From Prevotellaceae bacterium (lineage in GTDB: Bacteria; Bacteroidota; Bacteroidia; Bacteroidales; Bacteroidaceae): a stretch of 9,250 nucleotides of DNA. The notes below the pieces were generated by a model. That model worked only from the letters and a program-made list of their open reading frames with translations. It was not told the DNA's origin and searched no databases. This document shows positions 1 through 7,841 of the stretch, piece after piece (positions within the stretch are counted from its first letter, which is position 1; every line of letters starts with the position of its first letter). The translations under genes were made by a program, and so were the position numbers. The DNA is taken from the NCBI GenBank assembly GCA_021204885.1, contig JAJPYP010000066.1:1-9250 (forward strand), written 5' to 3'.

Positions 1-850
<850 letters not shown>

Positions 851-925
851 GATGTTTATTTAAAGTATTTGTTATGGTTAGAACATCTTGTATAGTTTGG
901 GACGGCACTTCCCGCTATCCTTTGG

Positions 926-956
926 CAAATCTAAGGATATTTTACATACTTGGAAA
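926..956 (-). promoter_or_regulatory. Candidate Bacteroidota-type promoter for ppdK
   Basis: On the minus strand TAGATTTG (933-926) matches the -7 consensus TAnnTTTG exactly. A TTTC (956-953), one base off the TTTG -33 element, sits 19 bases upstream, within the usual 19-21 spacing. Transcription would start near 920, giving a 5' leader of about 70 bases before the ATG at 850. A second, weaker match CACCTTTG (988-981) lies upstream but has no -33 partner. The boxes are seen; their use as a promoter is inferred. Confidence 0.55.
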
Positions 957-1013
957 CTTTTTAGTGCTAAAACTTCCTGCAAAGGTGCAATTTAGAGATG
1001 CCAATTCATTATC

Positions 1014-1032
1014 TCGCCTCCCGGCAAGGCGA
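1014..1032. repeat. Perfect 6-bp inverted repeat in the ppdK-rlmD intergenic region
   Basis: TCGCCT (1014-1019) and AGGCGA (1027-1032) are exact inverted copies around a 7-base spacer. The right arm occupies the place where the -33 element of the rlmD promoter (-7 box at 1050-1057) would be expected, and no TTG is present there. This could be an operator for a dimeric regulator, a small hairpin, or chance; a 6-bp arm alone is weak evidence. Confidence 0.35.
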
Positions 1033-1049
1033 AATCGCGGGAAAATAGC

Positions 1050-1057
1050 TACTTTTG
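1050..1057 (+). promoter_or_regulatory. Candidate -7 box for rlmD
   Basis: TACTTTTG matches TAnnTTTG exactly and is followed by CAGCC, a context that also occurs at the box in front of the LysE-like gene. No TTTG-like -33 element is present 19-21 bases upstream. Transcription would begin near 1061, leaving about 30 bases before the GTG start at 1091. The box overlaps an in-frame TTG at 1055, which is therefore not a believable start codon. Confidence 0.5.
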
Positions 1058-1090
1058 CAGCCGTATTCTCATCATCAACTTGATACGAGC

Positions 1091-2527
1091 GTGGCAAGGA
1101 AAAGGAAAGAGCTTCCCCTATTGGAGCAGGTGGAGATAACGGACGTGGCGGCCGAGGGAAAGGCCATCGCGCGGGTAGACGACTTGGTGGTCTTCGTGCC
1201 CTACGTGGTGCCGGGCGATGTGGTCGACCTGCAAATAAGGCGCAAGAAGCACCGCTATGCCGAGGCCGAGGCGGTGCGCTTCCACCGTTACTCTCCTGTG
1301 CGGGCCGTGCCCTTCTGCAAGCATTACGGCGTGTGTGGCGGGTGCAAGTGGCAGGTGCTTCCGTATGGGGAGCAGCTGCGCTACAAGCAGAAGCAGGTGG
1401 TGGATAGCTTGACCCGCATCGGCAAGGTGGCCTTGCCCGAAATCTCTCCCATATTGGGATCGGCCAAGACCGAACGCTACCGCAACAAGTTGGAATACAC
1501 GTTCTCGTGCAAGCGCTGGCTCACGGCCGAGGAGATACGGGCCAACGTGGCCTACGACCGGATGAACGCCTTGGGCTTCCACATTCCCGAAGCGTTCGAC
1601 AAGGTGCTGCATATAGAGGAGTGCCTGTTGCAAGACGATGTCTCCAACCGCATCCGCAACGCCGTCTTCGCGTATGCTTGCCGGCAGGGTTACTCCTTCA
1701 TCAACCTGCGCGACCATGAGGGCATGTTGCGCAACCTCATCATCCGTACCTCCACTACCGGGGGGCTCATGGTGATACTCGTGGCCAAGATCACCTCAGA
1801 GGAGGAACTGGCGCGTTTCAAGCAGCTGCTGGGCTACGTGGCCGAGAGCTTCCCTGAAATCACCTCGCTGCTCTATATCATTAATAATAAGGTGAACGAC
1901 ACGATTACCGACCTTGACGTGTATCTCTTCAAGGGCGAGGACCATATCTTCGAGCAGATGGAGGGGCTGCGCTTCAAGGTGGGGGCGAAGTCGTTCTACC
2001 AGACCAATTCGGAGCAGGCTTACGTGCTCTATCAAACGGTGCGCCGCTTCGCGGGCCTTACGGGTGGCGAGTTGGTCTACGACCTCTACACCGGTACGGG
2101 CACCATCGCCAACTTCCTCGCGCGGCAGGCCGGGAAGGTCATCGGCATAGAGTATGTGTCCGAAGCCATAGAGGACGCCAAGGCCAACTCCCTTATCAAC
2201 GGCATCGGCAACACGCTTTTCTTCGCGGGCGACATGAAGGACTTGCTCACCGGGGCGTTCATCGACGAGTACGGCCGTCCCGATGTGGTCATTACCGACC
2301 CGCCGCGTGCGGGCATGCATCCCGACGTGGTGAAGGTGCTGCTTGCCACGGCCTCGCGTCGCATCGTCTACGTGAGCTGCAACCCCGCCACACAGGCACG
2401 CGACTTGCAACTGCTCGATGCCGCCTACCGCGTGGCGGCCGTGCAGCCGGTGGACATGTTCCCCCACACGCAGCATGTGGAGAACGTCGTCTTATTGGAA
2501 TTGCGCGGGGCGGGGCCGCATCCTTGA
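1091..2527 (+). CDS. rlmD: 23S rRNA (uracil-C5)-methyltransferase, RlmD/RumA family
   Basis: Transfers a methyl group from SAM to C5 of a 23S rRNA uridine (U1939 in E. coli for RlmD). With the GTG start the protein has 478 residues. A TRAM-like RNA-binding domain spans about residues 9-65. Iron-sulphur cysteines C76, C82, C85 and C178 have the RumA spacing C-x5-C-x2-C plus a distant fourth. SFYQTN is at 301-306, the SAM-binding motif DLYTGTGTIA at 331-340, TDPPRAGM at 402-409, the nucleophile C430 in VSCNP, and the base E464 in HVEN. All catalytic parts are present. The frame stays open back to a TTG at 1055, but that lies inside the -7 box; GTG 1091 gives the N-terminus MARKRKELPLLE that I recall as usual in Bacteroides. 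The exact target U (RlmD, RlmC or dual) cannot be told from sequence. A second RNA-modification gene follows 64 bases downstream. Confidence 0.9.
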   Translation: MARKRKELPLLEQVEITDVAAEGKAIARVDDLVVFVPYVVPGDVVDLQIRRKKHRYAEAEAVRFHRYSPVRAVPFCKHYGVCGGCKWQVLPYGEQLRYKQKQVVDSLTRIGKVALPEISPILGSAKTERYRNKLEYTFSCKRWLTAEEIRANVAYDRMNALGFHIPEAFDKVLHIEECLLQDDVSNRIRNAVFAYACRQGYSFINLRDHEGMLRNLIIRTSTTGGLMVILVAKITSEEELARFKQLLGYVAESFPEITSLLYIINNKVNDTITDLDVYLFKGEDHIFEQMEGLRFKVGAKSFYQTNSEQAYVLYQTVRRFAGLTGGELVYDLYTGTGTIANFLARQAGKVIGIEYVSEAIEDAKANSLINGIGNTLFFAGDMKDLLTGAFIDEYGRPDVVITDPPRAGMHPDVVKVLLATASRRIVYVSCNPATQARDLQLLDAAYRVAAVQPVDMFPHTQHVENVVLLELRGAGPHP

Positions 2528-2591
2528 CCCGCTCCGGCCGATGCCCGTTTTCTAACGTATCTTATTCAATCACCCCGAACCATCCAACGAC

Positions 2592-3503
2592 ATGATAAAA
2601 GAGAAGCCCGCAGCCGCACAAGCCCGCAACCTGTACACCGATTACTTCGTGAAGGAACCCATGGAGCTCATGGCCTTCCTCGCGGCCAAGATGCCCGATG
2701 CCAGCCGCACCAAGCTGAAGACGTTGCTCTCCAAGCGTGTGGTCTATGTGGACAACGTCATCACCACCCAGTACAACTTCCCCTTGCAGCCGGGCATGAA
2801 GGTGCAGGTGAGCCGCAAGAAGGGCAACAAGGAGTTCCACAACCCTTGGGTGAAGATTATCTATGAAGACGCTTACCTCATCGTCATCGAGAAGATGGAG
2901 GGACTGCTCTCGGTGAACTTCGAGCGCAAGAGGGCCATGACGGCCTACAGCATACTCAACGCCTACGTGCAGCGCTCGAACAAGCAGCGGCGGCTCTATG
3001 TGGTGCATCGGCTCGACCGCGACACTTCCGGCATCATGATGTTCGCCAAGGACGAGCGCACGCAGCACACCTTGCGCGACAACTGGCACGACTTCGTTAC
3101 CGACCGACGTTACGTGGCCGTGGTGACGGGCGAGATAGTGCCGCCCGTGGGCACGGTGCGTTCCTGGCTCACCGACCACACCTATTATGTTTCCTCAAGC
3201 CCGGTAGACGACGGGGGCAAGGAGTCGGTCACCCATTACCGCACCATCAAGTGCGCGAACGGGTATTCCTTGGTGGAGTTGATCTTGGAGACGGGCCGCA
3301 AGAACCAGATACGTGTGCATGCGCAGGATTTGGGACACCCCGTGGTGGGCGACCACCGCTATGGCGTGGAAGATGGCAATCCCATCGGGCGCCTGGCCCT
3401 GCACGCCTTCAAGTTGGCCTTTACCCATCCCGTTACGGGCGAGCAGATGTGCTTCGAGACACCCTATCCCGCCCCCTTCAAGCGGTTGGTGTCGACGGTA
3501 TAA
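2592..3503 (+). CDS. RluA-family RNA pseudouridine synthase with N-terminal S4-like domain
   Basis: Isomerises specific uridines in rRNA or tRNA to pseudouridine; 303 residues. An S4-like RNA-binding domain covers about residues 22-78, with SRTKLKTLLSKR at 38-49 and a basic end. The catalytic domain starts near residue 88. Its signature HRLDRDTSG is at 139-147, with D142 as the expected catalytic aspartate, and the later motifs ETGRKNQIRVH and GDHRYG are intact. The segment normally reading KPAGLLS is KMEGLLSVN (101-109), a change in the loop before the active site that suggests a distinct subgroup. Substrate cannot be assigned, so no symbol is given. The ATG at 2592 lacks a Shine-Dalgarno. 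It may be co-transcribed with rlmD, since the 64-base gap contains no good -7 box (TATCTTAT near 2564 is partial) and no clear terminator. It ends one base from the stop of the convergent GNAT gene. Confidence 0.9.
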   Translation: MIKEKPAAAQARNLYTDYFVKEPMELMAFLAAKMPDASRTKLKTLLSKRVVYVDNVITTQYNFPLQPGMKVQVSRKKGNKEFHNPWVKIIYEDAYLIVIEKMEGLLSVNFERKRAMTAYSILNAYVQRSNKQRRLYVVHRLDRDTSGIMMFAKDERTQHTLRDNWHDFVTDRRYVAVVTGEIVPPVGTVRSWLTDHTYYVSSSPVDDGGKESVTHYRTIKCANGYSLVELILETGRKNQIRVHAQDLGHPVVGDHRYGVEDGNPIGRLALHAFKLAFTHPVTGEQMCFETPYPAPFKRLVSTV

Positions 3504-3504
3504 A

Positions 3505-4002
3505 TCAGCACTCCATTCCCATAATGTAGTCATTCATATAAAAGCCGTTCCCTATGGGGAAGTCTCCCTCGCGCACCCTCTTCATGCCCATGCGCTCGTA
3601 GAAATGGAGCGCCTTGTTGTGGCGGTTCACGTTCAGTTCCATGCGGCAAGGGGCGGGATGCACCGACTTGATGTACTTGATGGCTTCCCTGAAGAGGAAG
3701 CTGCCGCAATGCTTCCCTTGGAAGCGCGGCAACACGTAAATCTTCTGCAAATGGAACAGGTCGTCGCCCTCGGGTTGTACCGACACATAGCCAGCGGGCT
3801 CCGTGCCGTCGTAAGCCAATAAATAGACGTGTCCCTCTGCCTGCATCTGTATGCGCAGGTTCCGGGTGGAGTACATCCACTCCATCATGAAATCGATTTG
3901 TTCCTTGGTGATGATCTCCTTGTAGGTCTCGGGGAACACTTGCGCGGCCATGCGGTGTATCAACGCGCAATCATCGGTGGTGGCTTTTCTTATGGTAAAC
4001 AT
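3505..4002 (-). CDS. GNAT-family N-acetyltransferase
   Basis: Predicted to transfer an acetyl group from acetyl-CoA to an amine; the substrate is unknown. From ATG 4002 it has 165 residues, typical for a single GNAT domain. MFTIRKAT opens with the usual first beta strand. The TKEQIDFMMEWMYS helix region (32-45) resembles PaiA-like polyamine acetyltransferases. LQKIYVLPRFQGKHCG (85-100) is the beta4/motif A pyrophosphate-binding loop, and NKALHFYERMGM (129-140) is motif B. In motif A the usual glycine two residues after G96 is H98. An upstream in-frame ATG at 4023 would add seven residues (MRPNPIK) and directly follows an AT tract; I prefer 4002 because the GNAT fold begins there. It lies 120 bases downstream of prfC on the same strand, so it may be an operon tail or have its own promoter; no TAnnTTTG box is visible. 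Confidence 0.88.
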   Translation of the reverse strand: MFTIRKATTDDCALIHRMAAQVFPETYKEIITKEQIDFMMEWMYSTRNLRIQMQAEGHVYLLAYDGTEPAGYVSVQPEGDDLFHLQKIYVLPRFQGKHCGSFLFREAIKYIKSVHPAPCRMELNVNRHNKALHFYERMGMKRVREGDFPIGNGFYMNDYIMGMEC

Positions 4003-4026
4003 CTTTATCGGGTTTGGTCGCATTAC

Positions 4027-4037
4027 ATATATATATA
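4027..4037. repeat. AT dinucleotide tract upstream of the GNAT gene
   Basis: Five and a half AT units, continued by AAGGTATAA, lie just before the alternative GNAT start (4023) and about 25 bases before the preferred one (4002). This is a simple AT-rich stretch that could ease strand opening. It is too short to call a contingency repeat with confidence. Confidence 0.6.
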
Positions 4038-4054
4038 AGGTATAAGGGGAAGAC

Positions 4055-4069
4055 CGGGGAATGCCCCCG
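4055..4069 (-). other. Small GC hairpin between prfC and the GNAT gene
   Basis: On the minus strand CGGGG, loop GCATT, then CCCCG makes a 5-bp stem 54 bases after the prfC stop. It is followed by GTCTTCCCCTT, which is pyrimidine-rich but not a clean T run, so it is at best a weak terminator or RNA 3'-end stabiliser. Its core resembles the hairpin at 5712-5736 upstream of prfC. Confidence 0.3.
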
Positions 4070-4122
4070 CAAGCCTGCCGCCTTCTCTTCTTTCAATATT
4101 CGACAATGCGTCTCATCGGCCT

Positions 4123-5694
4123 TTAGAACTCGCTGGTGAAGTGGAACTTGATGTGCTTGAAGTCCATCTGCGCCATTTGCAGCACATAGCCGCTGTCGGC
4201 AAGGAACACCTCACGCCCTTCGCGGTCGCGGGCCATGAACTGGTACTTGCGCTTCTTGAACGCGGCCAGCTCCTCGTCGTCGTCGCTCTCTATCCAGCAT
4301 GCCTTGTAGAGGCTGACGGGCTCCCAACGGCACTTGGCGCCGTATTCGTTCTCCAAGCGATACTGAATCACCTCGAATTGCAGCTGCCCCACCGTGCCGA
4401 TGAGCTTGCGCCCGTTGAACTGGTTGATGAAGAGCTGCGCCACGCCCTCGTCCATGAGCTGGTCGATGCCCTTGGCCAACTGTTTCTGCTTCATGGGGTC
4501 GGCGTTCTCTATGTACTTGAACATCTCGGGCGAGAAGCTGGGCAAGCCACGGAAGTGCAGCTCTTCCCCTTCGGTCAAGGTGTCGCCTATCTTGAACGTG
4601 CCGTTGTCGGGCAAGCCGATGATGTCGCCCGCCCATGCCTCGTCTACGGTAGTCTTGCGCTGTGCCATGAACTGCGTGGGGCTGGAGAAGCGCATCACCT
4701 TGCCATGGCGCACGTGCAGGTAAGGGGCGTTACGGGTGAACTTGCCCGAGCACACCTTGCAGAAGGCGATGCACGAGCGGTGGTTGGGGTCGATGCCCAC
4801 GGTAATCTTGAAGACGAAGCCCGTGAACTTGGGCTCTTCAGGAAGCACCGTGCGCTCTTCTGCCCTCACAGGCCTTGGACTGGGGGCAATCTCCACGAAG
4901 CAGTTCAGCAACTCTTCCACACCGAAGTTGTTCAATGCCGAGCCGAAGAACACGGGAGCCAATTCTCCTTGCAGGTACTCCTTGGTGTCGAACTCGGGAT
5001 AGACGCCTGCTATCAGTTCCAAGTCCTCGCGCAGCTTCGCGGCCAGCGGCGTGCCGATGTGCCGTTCCAGTTCCTCTGTATGGATGTCTACCGCCACCTT
5101 CTCGGTGACCACCTGCTTGGAGGGCTGGAACAGGTTCAGGTGCTGTTCATAGATGTTGTACACTCCCTTGAAGCGCATGCCGCTCTCTATGGGCCACGTC
5201 AGCGGGCGCACGTGGATGGCCAGCTCCTGCTCCAATTCGTCCAATAGGTCAAAGGGGTCCTTGGCTTCGCGGTCCATCTTGTTCACGAAGATGATGACGG
5301 GCGTGTTGCGCATGCGGCACACCTCCATGAGCTTGCGCGTCTGCGTCTCCACGCCTTTGGCTCCATCCACCACGATGATGACGCTGTCCACAGCCGTCAA
5401 CGTGCGGTACGTGTCCTCGGCGAAGTCTTGGTGGCCGGGCGTGTCGAGGATGTTGATCTTGTACCCTTGGTAGTCGAACTCCATTACCGACGTGGTCACC
5501 GAGATGCCGCGTTGCTTCTCTATGTCCATCCAGTCCGATGTCGCCGTCTTTTTTATCTTGTTGCTCTTCACGGCGCCGGCCACTTGTATCTGTCCGCCGA
5601 AGAGCAACAGCTTCTCCGTCAGCGAGGTCTTGCCGGCATCGGGATGCGCGATGATCGCGAATGTCCTTCTTCTTTCAATCTCTTGGTTTGCCAT
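4123..5694 (-). CDS. prfC: Peptide chain release factor 3 (RF3)
   Basis: A translational GTPase that removes RF1/RF2 from the ribosome after peptide release. From ATG 5694 it has 523 residues, close to E. coli RF3 (529). GTPase motifs are complete: P-loop AHPDAGKT (16-23), switch I / effector region ending QRGIS (61-65), DTPGH (84-88) and NKMD (138-141). Later come an EF-Tu-like domain 2 and an RF3 C-terminal domain with [10 protein letters not shown]. The conserved segment [13 protein letters not shown] (35-47) separates RF3 from EF-G. An in-frame ATG at 5706 would add MESN, but it starts only five bases after a GC-rich stem (5712-5736), so I prefer 5694; the difference is small. It follows rfbD by 42 bases on the same strand and is probably co-transcribed with it. 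Confidence 0.96.
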   Translation of the reverse strand: MANQEIERRRTFAIIAHPDAGKTSLTEKLLLFGGQIQVAGAVKSNKIKKTATSDWMDIEKQRGISVTTSVMEFDYQGYKINILDTPGHQDFAEDTYRTLTAVDSVIIVVDGAKGVETQTRKLMEVCRMRNTPVIIFVNKMDREAKDPFDLLDELEQELAIHVRPLTWPIESGMRFKGVYNIYEQHLNLFQPSKQVVTEKVAVDIHTEELERHIGTPLAAKLREDLELIAGVYPEFDTKEYLQGELAPVFFGSALNNFGVEELLNCFVEIAPSPRPVRAEERTVLPEEPKFTGFVFKITVGIDPNHRSCIAFCKVCSGKFTRNAPYLHVRHGKVMRFSSPTQFMAQRKTTVDEAWAGDIIGLPDNGTFKIGDTLTEGEELHFRGLPSFSPEMFKYIENADPMKQKQLAKGIDQLMDEGVAQLFINQFNGRKLIGTVGQLQFEVIQYRLENEYGAKCRWEPVSLYKACWIESDDDEELAAFKKRKYQFMARDREGREVFLADSGYVLQMAQMDFKHIKFHFTSEF

Positions 5695-5711
5695 ATTGCT
5701 TTCCATTCCAT

Positions 5712-5736
5712 GCGGGGATGTTCCTACAAGCCCCGC
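5712..5736 (-). other. GC-rich hairpin in the rfbD-prfC gap
   Basis: Reading the minus strand, the rfbD stop TAA is followed at once by GCGGGG, then CT, TGT, AGGA, ACA, T, then CCCCGC. The outer 6-bp stem is perfect, and an inner 3-bp stem closes a four-base loop AGGA. No T run follows on either strand, so it is not a standard intrinsic terminator. Position and stability suggest RNA processing, differential stability or translation control at prfC. The pairing is seen in the sequence; the role is inferred. Confidence 0.55.
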
Positions 5737-6591
5737 TTACACGTTCAACTGCGCGATGCATTCGGCCAGCGACGCCTCCCAATGGGGAACGGCCACGCCG
5801 AACGTACGCTTTATCTTGGTCTTGTCGAGCACCGAATAGGCCGGCCGCGCGGCTTTCACGGGATACTCCCCCGTGCGTAGCGGCGTGACCCTGCACGCGG
5901 TGATGCCCGCCATGCGCAAGATGGTGCGGGCGAACTCATACCACGAGCACACCCCTTCGTCTGTATAGTTATAGATGCCCGGCACGATGCCGTGTTCCAA
6001 TATCGTCACGATGGCGCGTGCCAAGTCGCGGGCATACGTGGGAGAGCCTGTCTGGTCGGCCACCACGCCCAAAGCCTGCCGTTCACCTGCCAAGTGCAGT
6101 ATCTTCTTCACGAAGTTGGTGCCGTGCGGGGAGTAGAGCCACGCCGTGCGGATAATCATGGCACGGTTGCAACGCGCCATCACCTCCCTTTCGCCCGCCA
6201 ACTTGGACGTGCCGTAGACCGAGACGGGGCAGGGCAGCGCCTCTTCCGAGTAAGGCACGCACGCCGTGCCGTCGAACACATAGTCGGTAGAGATGTGTAT
6301 CATCGCGGCACCGTGGGCCCCGGCGGCTTCGGCCAAGTAACCGGGTGCCGTGGCGTTCAGCCGCATGCACGCTTCGGGCGTTTCCTCGGCCCGCTCCACA
6401 TCTGTAAAGGCGGCACAGTTCACCACCACGTCCATGGGGTGTGCCTGCAAGAAAGCCCACACCGCCTCCTTGTCGCATATATCCAATTCCTCCACATCGG
6501 TGAGACACCAATGAAAGGCCGTACATGCTTGCGACAATCCGCGCAGTTCCTTGCCAAGCTGACCGTTGGCACCGGTTACCAATACATTCAT
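5737..6591 (-). CDS. rfbD: dTDP-4-dehydrorhamnose reductase
   Basis: Reduces dTDP-4-dehydro-L-rhamnose to dTDP-L-rhamnose with NAD(P)H, the last step in making the rhamnose donor for surface polysaccharides; cytoplasmic. It has 284 residues, normal for RmlD/RfbD. Seen: Rossmann motif GANGQLG (7-13) right after the start, NCAAFTDVERAE (58-69), STDYVFDG (101-108), and the SDR pair Y126/K130 in YGTSK. GSPTYARDLA marks the substrate-binding half, and the tail has the family's RPAYSVLDKTK pattern. The other dTDP-rhamnose genes (rfbA, rfbB, rfbC) are not in this window, so this copy lies outside any visible polysaccharide cluster. It starts 11 bases after the DUF4924-like gene stop and ends 42 bases before prfC, consistent with one operon. 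The ATG at 6591 has no Shine-Dalgarno. Confidence 0.95.
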   Translation of the reverse strand: MNVLVTGANGQLGKELRGLSQACTAFHWCLTDVEELDICDKEAVWAFLQAHPMDVVVNCAAFTDVERAEETPEACMRLNATAPGYLAEAAGAHGAAMIHISTDYVFDGTACVPYSEEALPCPVSVYGTSKLAGEREVMARCNRAMIIRTAWLYSPHGTNFVKKILHLAGERQALGVVADQTGSPTYARDLARAIVTILEHGIVPGIYNYTDEGVCSWYEFARTILRMAGITACRVTPLRTGEYPVKAARPAYSVLDKTKIKRTFGVAVPHWEASLAECIAQLNV

Positions 6592-6602
6592 TTAAGCAGT
6601 CA

Positions 6603-7166
6603 CTAATATCTTGCGTCGCTCTCGTCCATTGCCAATTCGCCCCGCCGCTCCTTGCCGTAATAGTTGGCCAGCAGGGAGAGAAAGCCGCTGATGGCCTCCA
6701 TCGCCCGTGTAGTCTCCGCACTAATTTCCTTCTTTTGCAGACGTAGCAACAGCTCCCCGTAGAGCGCGTCGAACGAGGTGTCTATCTCCGGCTCCGCCTC
6801 CACTTGCCGCTTGTTCTTCTGCCTAAGCTCCACGATGAAAGGCAACGCCTTGAAGTAGGCGGCGTGGTAGAAGGGACACTTCGTCGAGGCCAGCAGCGTG
6901 CGGTGCAGCTCCGTCAGCTCGCTTATCACGTTGCGGTTTATCTGCAAGTGTCCGCTCTGCACGACCCCTTCTGCCCGCATCATCTCCGCCAAGTCGCCAT
7001 ACCACTTCTCCAATGCCGGCCTTTCCGCCTCGGGGAAGCGTGCGATGACGTTCTCCCTTATACGGTCTATGTCGCAACCATTGGCACGTATCAAGTCCTC
7101 CACTTGCCACATATATATAAGATACTCGGCAATGTTCTTTTCCCGCAGTGCTTGCGCTATCTTCAT
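6603..7166 (-). CDS. DUF4924-like protein of unknown function
   Basis: 187 residues, predicted soluble and mostly helical, with no signal peptide or membrane segment. The N-terminus MKIAQALREKNIAEYLIYMW and the following QVEDLIRANGCD resemble, from memory, the DUF4924 family confined to Bacteroidota; that assignment needs a profile search. Charged residues and leucines alternate throughout; a conserved-looking CPFYHAAYF stretch lies near the middle and the tail is acidic (MDESDARY). No catalytic motif is recognisable. It sits 13 bases after the LysE-like gene and 11 bases before rfbD, so it is almost certainly co-transcribed with both. Co-transcription alone does not show whether it helps export, rhamnose synthesis or translation. 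Confidence 0.8.
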   Translation of the reverse strand: MKIAQALREKNIAEYLIYMWQVEDLIRANGCDIDRIRENVIARFPEAERPALEKWYGDLAEMMRAEGVVQSGHLQINRNVISELTELHRTLLASTKCPFYHAAYFKALPFIVELRQKNKRQVEAEPEIDTSFDALYGELLLRLQKKEISAETTRAMEAISGFLSLLANYYGKERRGELAMDESDARY

Positions 7167-7179
7167 CCTTCTATCCCCG

Positions 7180-7836
7180 TCACTTGTAAAGCGATTCTCC
7201 CATCAGGGTGAATACCAATCCCCCTACGGCAACCGCCATGACGATGCCGCCTATAATCCTGTTCAGCACCCAGATGCCCCGCAGGTTGAATTGGTTGCGC
7301 ACCTTGTTCACGAAGTAAGTGATGCTGAACCACCACGAGAGCGCCCCCACCACAATGGCCACATAGCCCGTCACCGCCTGGAATATCAGCACCCCCTCGC
7401 TTACGAAGGCGAAGCGTGCGTAGAGTCCCACGAAGAGGAAGATGATAAGCGGGTTGGAGAGCGTCACGGCAAACGCGGTGATGAAGTTATGGAAGTAGGT
7501 GCCTTTATGCGTGGATATGGGGCGGATGGACCTTACGGGATTGCTGCGGAAGGTGTAGATGCCGAAGAAGAACAACAAGATGCTGCCGAAGAGTTGCAGG
7601 TAGAACAAGTTCTTGTTGACGTATTCAAAGACGAAGCTCATGCCGTAGCCCGTGAGCAGGGCGTAGCAGATGTCGCTCAGCGAGGCGCCGATGCCCGTGA
7701 CGAAACCATACCACCTGCCTTTGTTGAGTGTGCGTTGTATGCACAGCACGCCCACCGGTCCAAGCGGTGCCGAAACGATAACGCCGATAAGGAACCCCTT
7801 CCACAATATATCGAATATGGGCTGTAGCTGATTCAT
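7180..7836 (-). CDS. LysE-family membrane exporter
   Basis: 218 residues, inner membrane, six predicted hydrophobic helices near residues 9-31, 43-65, 76-95, 117-140, 148-172 and 190-213. The family hallmark is the first helix ending in APLGPVGVLCIQRTL (23-37), followed by a G-x6-SD segment (48-55) and LSNPL (126-130) in the fourth helix. LysE/RhtB proteins export amino acids or related small molecules using ion gradients; the substrate here cannot be read from sequence. It is the first gene of a tight cluster with the DUF4924-like gene (13-base gap), rfbD and prfC. A -7-like box ends five bases before the ATG, so the mRNA may have almost no leader. The ATG at 7836 is well placed: the first helix begins soon after it and no upstream in-frame alternative is needed. 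Confidence 0.88.
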   Translation of the reverse strand: MNQLQPIFDILWKGFLIGVIVSAPLGPVGVLCIQRTLNKGRWYGFVTGIGASLSDICYALLTGYGMSFVFEYVNKNLFYLQLFGSILLFFFGIYTFRSNPVRSIRPISTHKGTYFHNFITAFAVTLSNPLIIFLFVGLYARFAFVSEGVLIFQAVTGYVAIVVGALSWWFSITYFVNKVRNQFNLRGIWVLNRIIGGIVMAVAVGGLVFTLMGESLYK

Positions 7837-7841
7837 GGCTG

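Noticed and set aside
874..1083. 69-codon plus-strand frame in the ppdK-rlmD gap
   Set aside because: It overlaps both candidate promoters, has no family resemblance and no sign of a start region; the gap is better explained as regulatory.
1118..2476. Two minus-strand frames of 199 and 226 codons inside rlmD
   Set aside because: They are shadows of rlmD, which carries all cluster cysteines and catalytic motifs on the plus strand.
2500..2560. Possible terminator after rlmD (G-rich stretch, later GCCCGTTTTCT)
   Set aside because: GGGC can pair with GCCC, but the stem is only four base pairs around a loop of over 20 bases, so I do not call it.
4141..5247. 368-codon open frame on the plus strand, antisense to prfC
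   Set aside because: It mirrors prfC, whose full set of GTPase motifs is on the minus strand. The antisense product has biased, repetitive composition (Leu, Val, His, Glu) typical of the reverse of GC-rich codons, and no recognisable domain.
5992..6606. 204-codon plus-strand frame antisense to rfbD
   Set aside because: rfbD on the other strand has complete Rossmann and YxxxK motifs; the antisense product matches nothing I recognise.
7100..7125. ATATATATAAGATA, similar to the AT tract at 4027-4045
   Set aside because: It encodes part of the LIYMW segment of the DUF4924-like protein; the likeness to the intergenic tract is low-complexity coincidence.
6898..7827. 309-codon plus-strand frame across the DUF4924-like and LysE-like genes
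   Set aside because: It runs antisense across two real genes and their junction. The product switches composition midway and has a long acidic, His-rich stretch that is just the reverse of membrane-helix codons.
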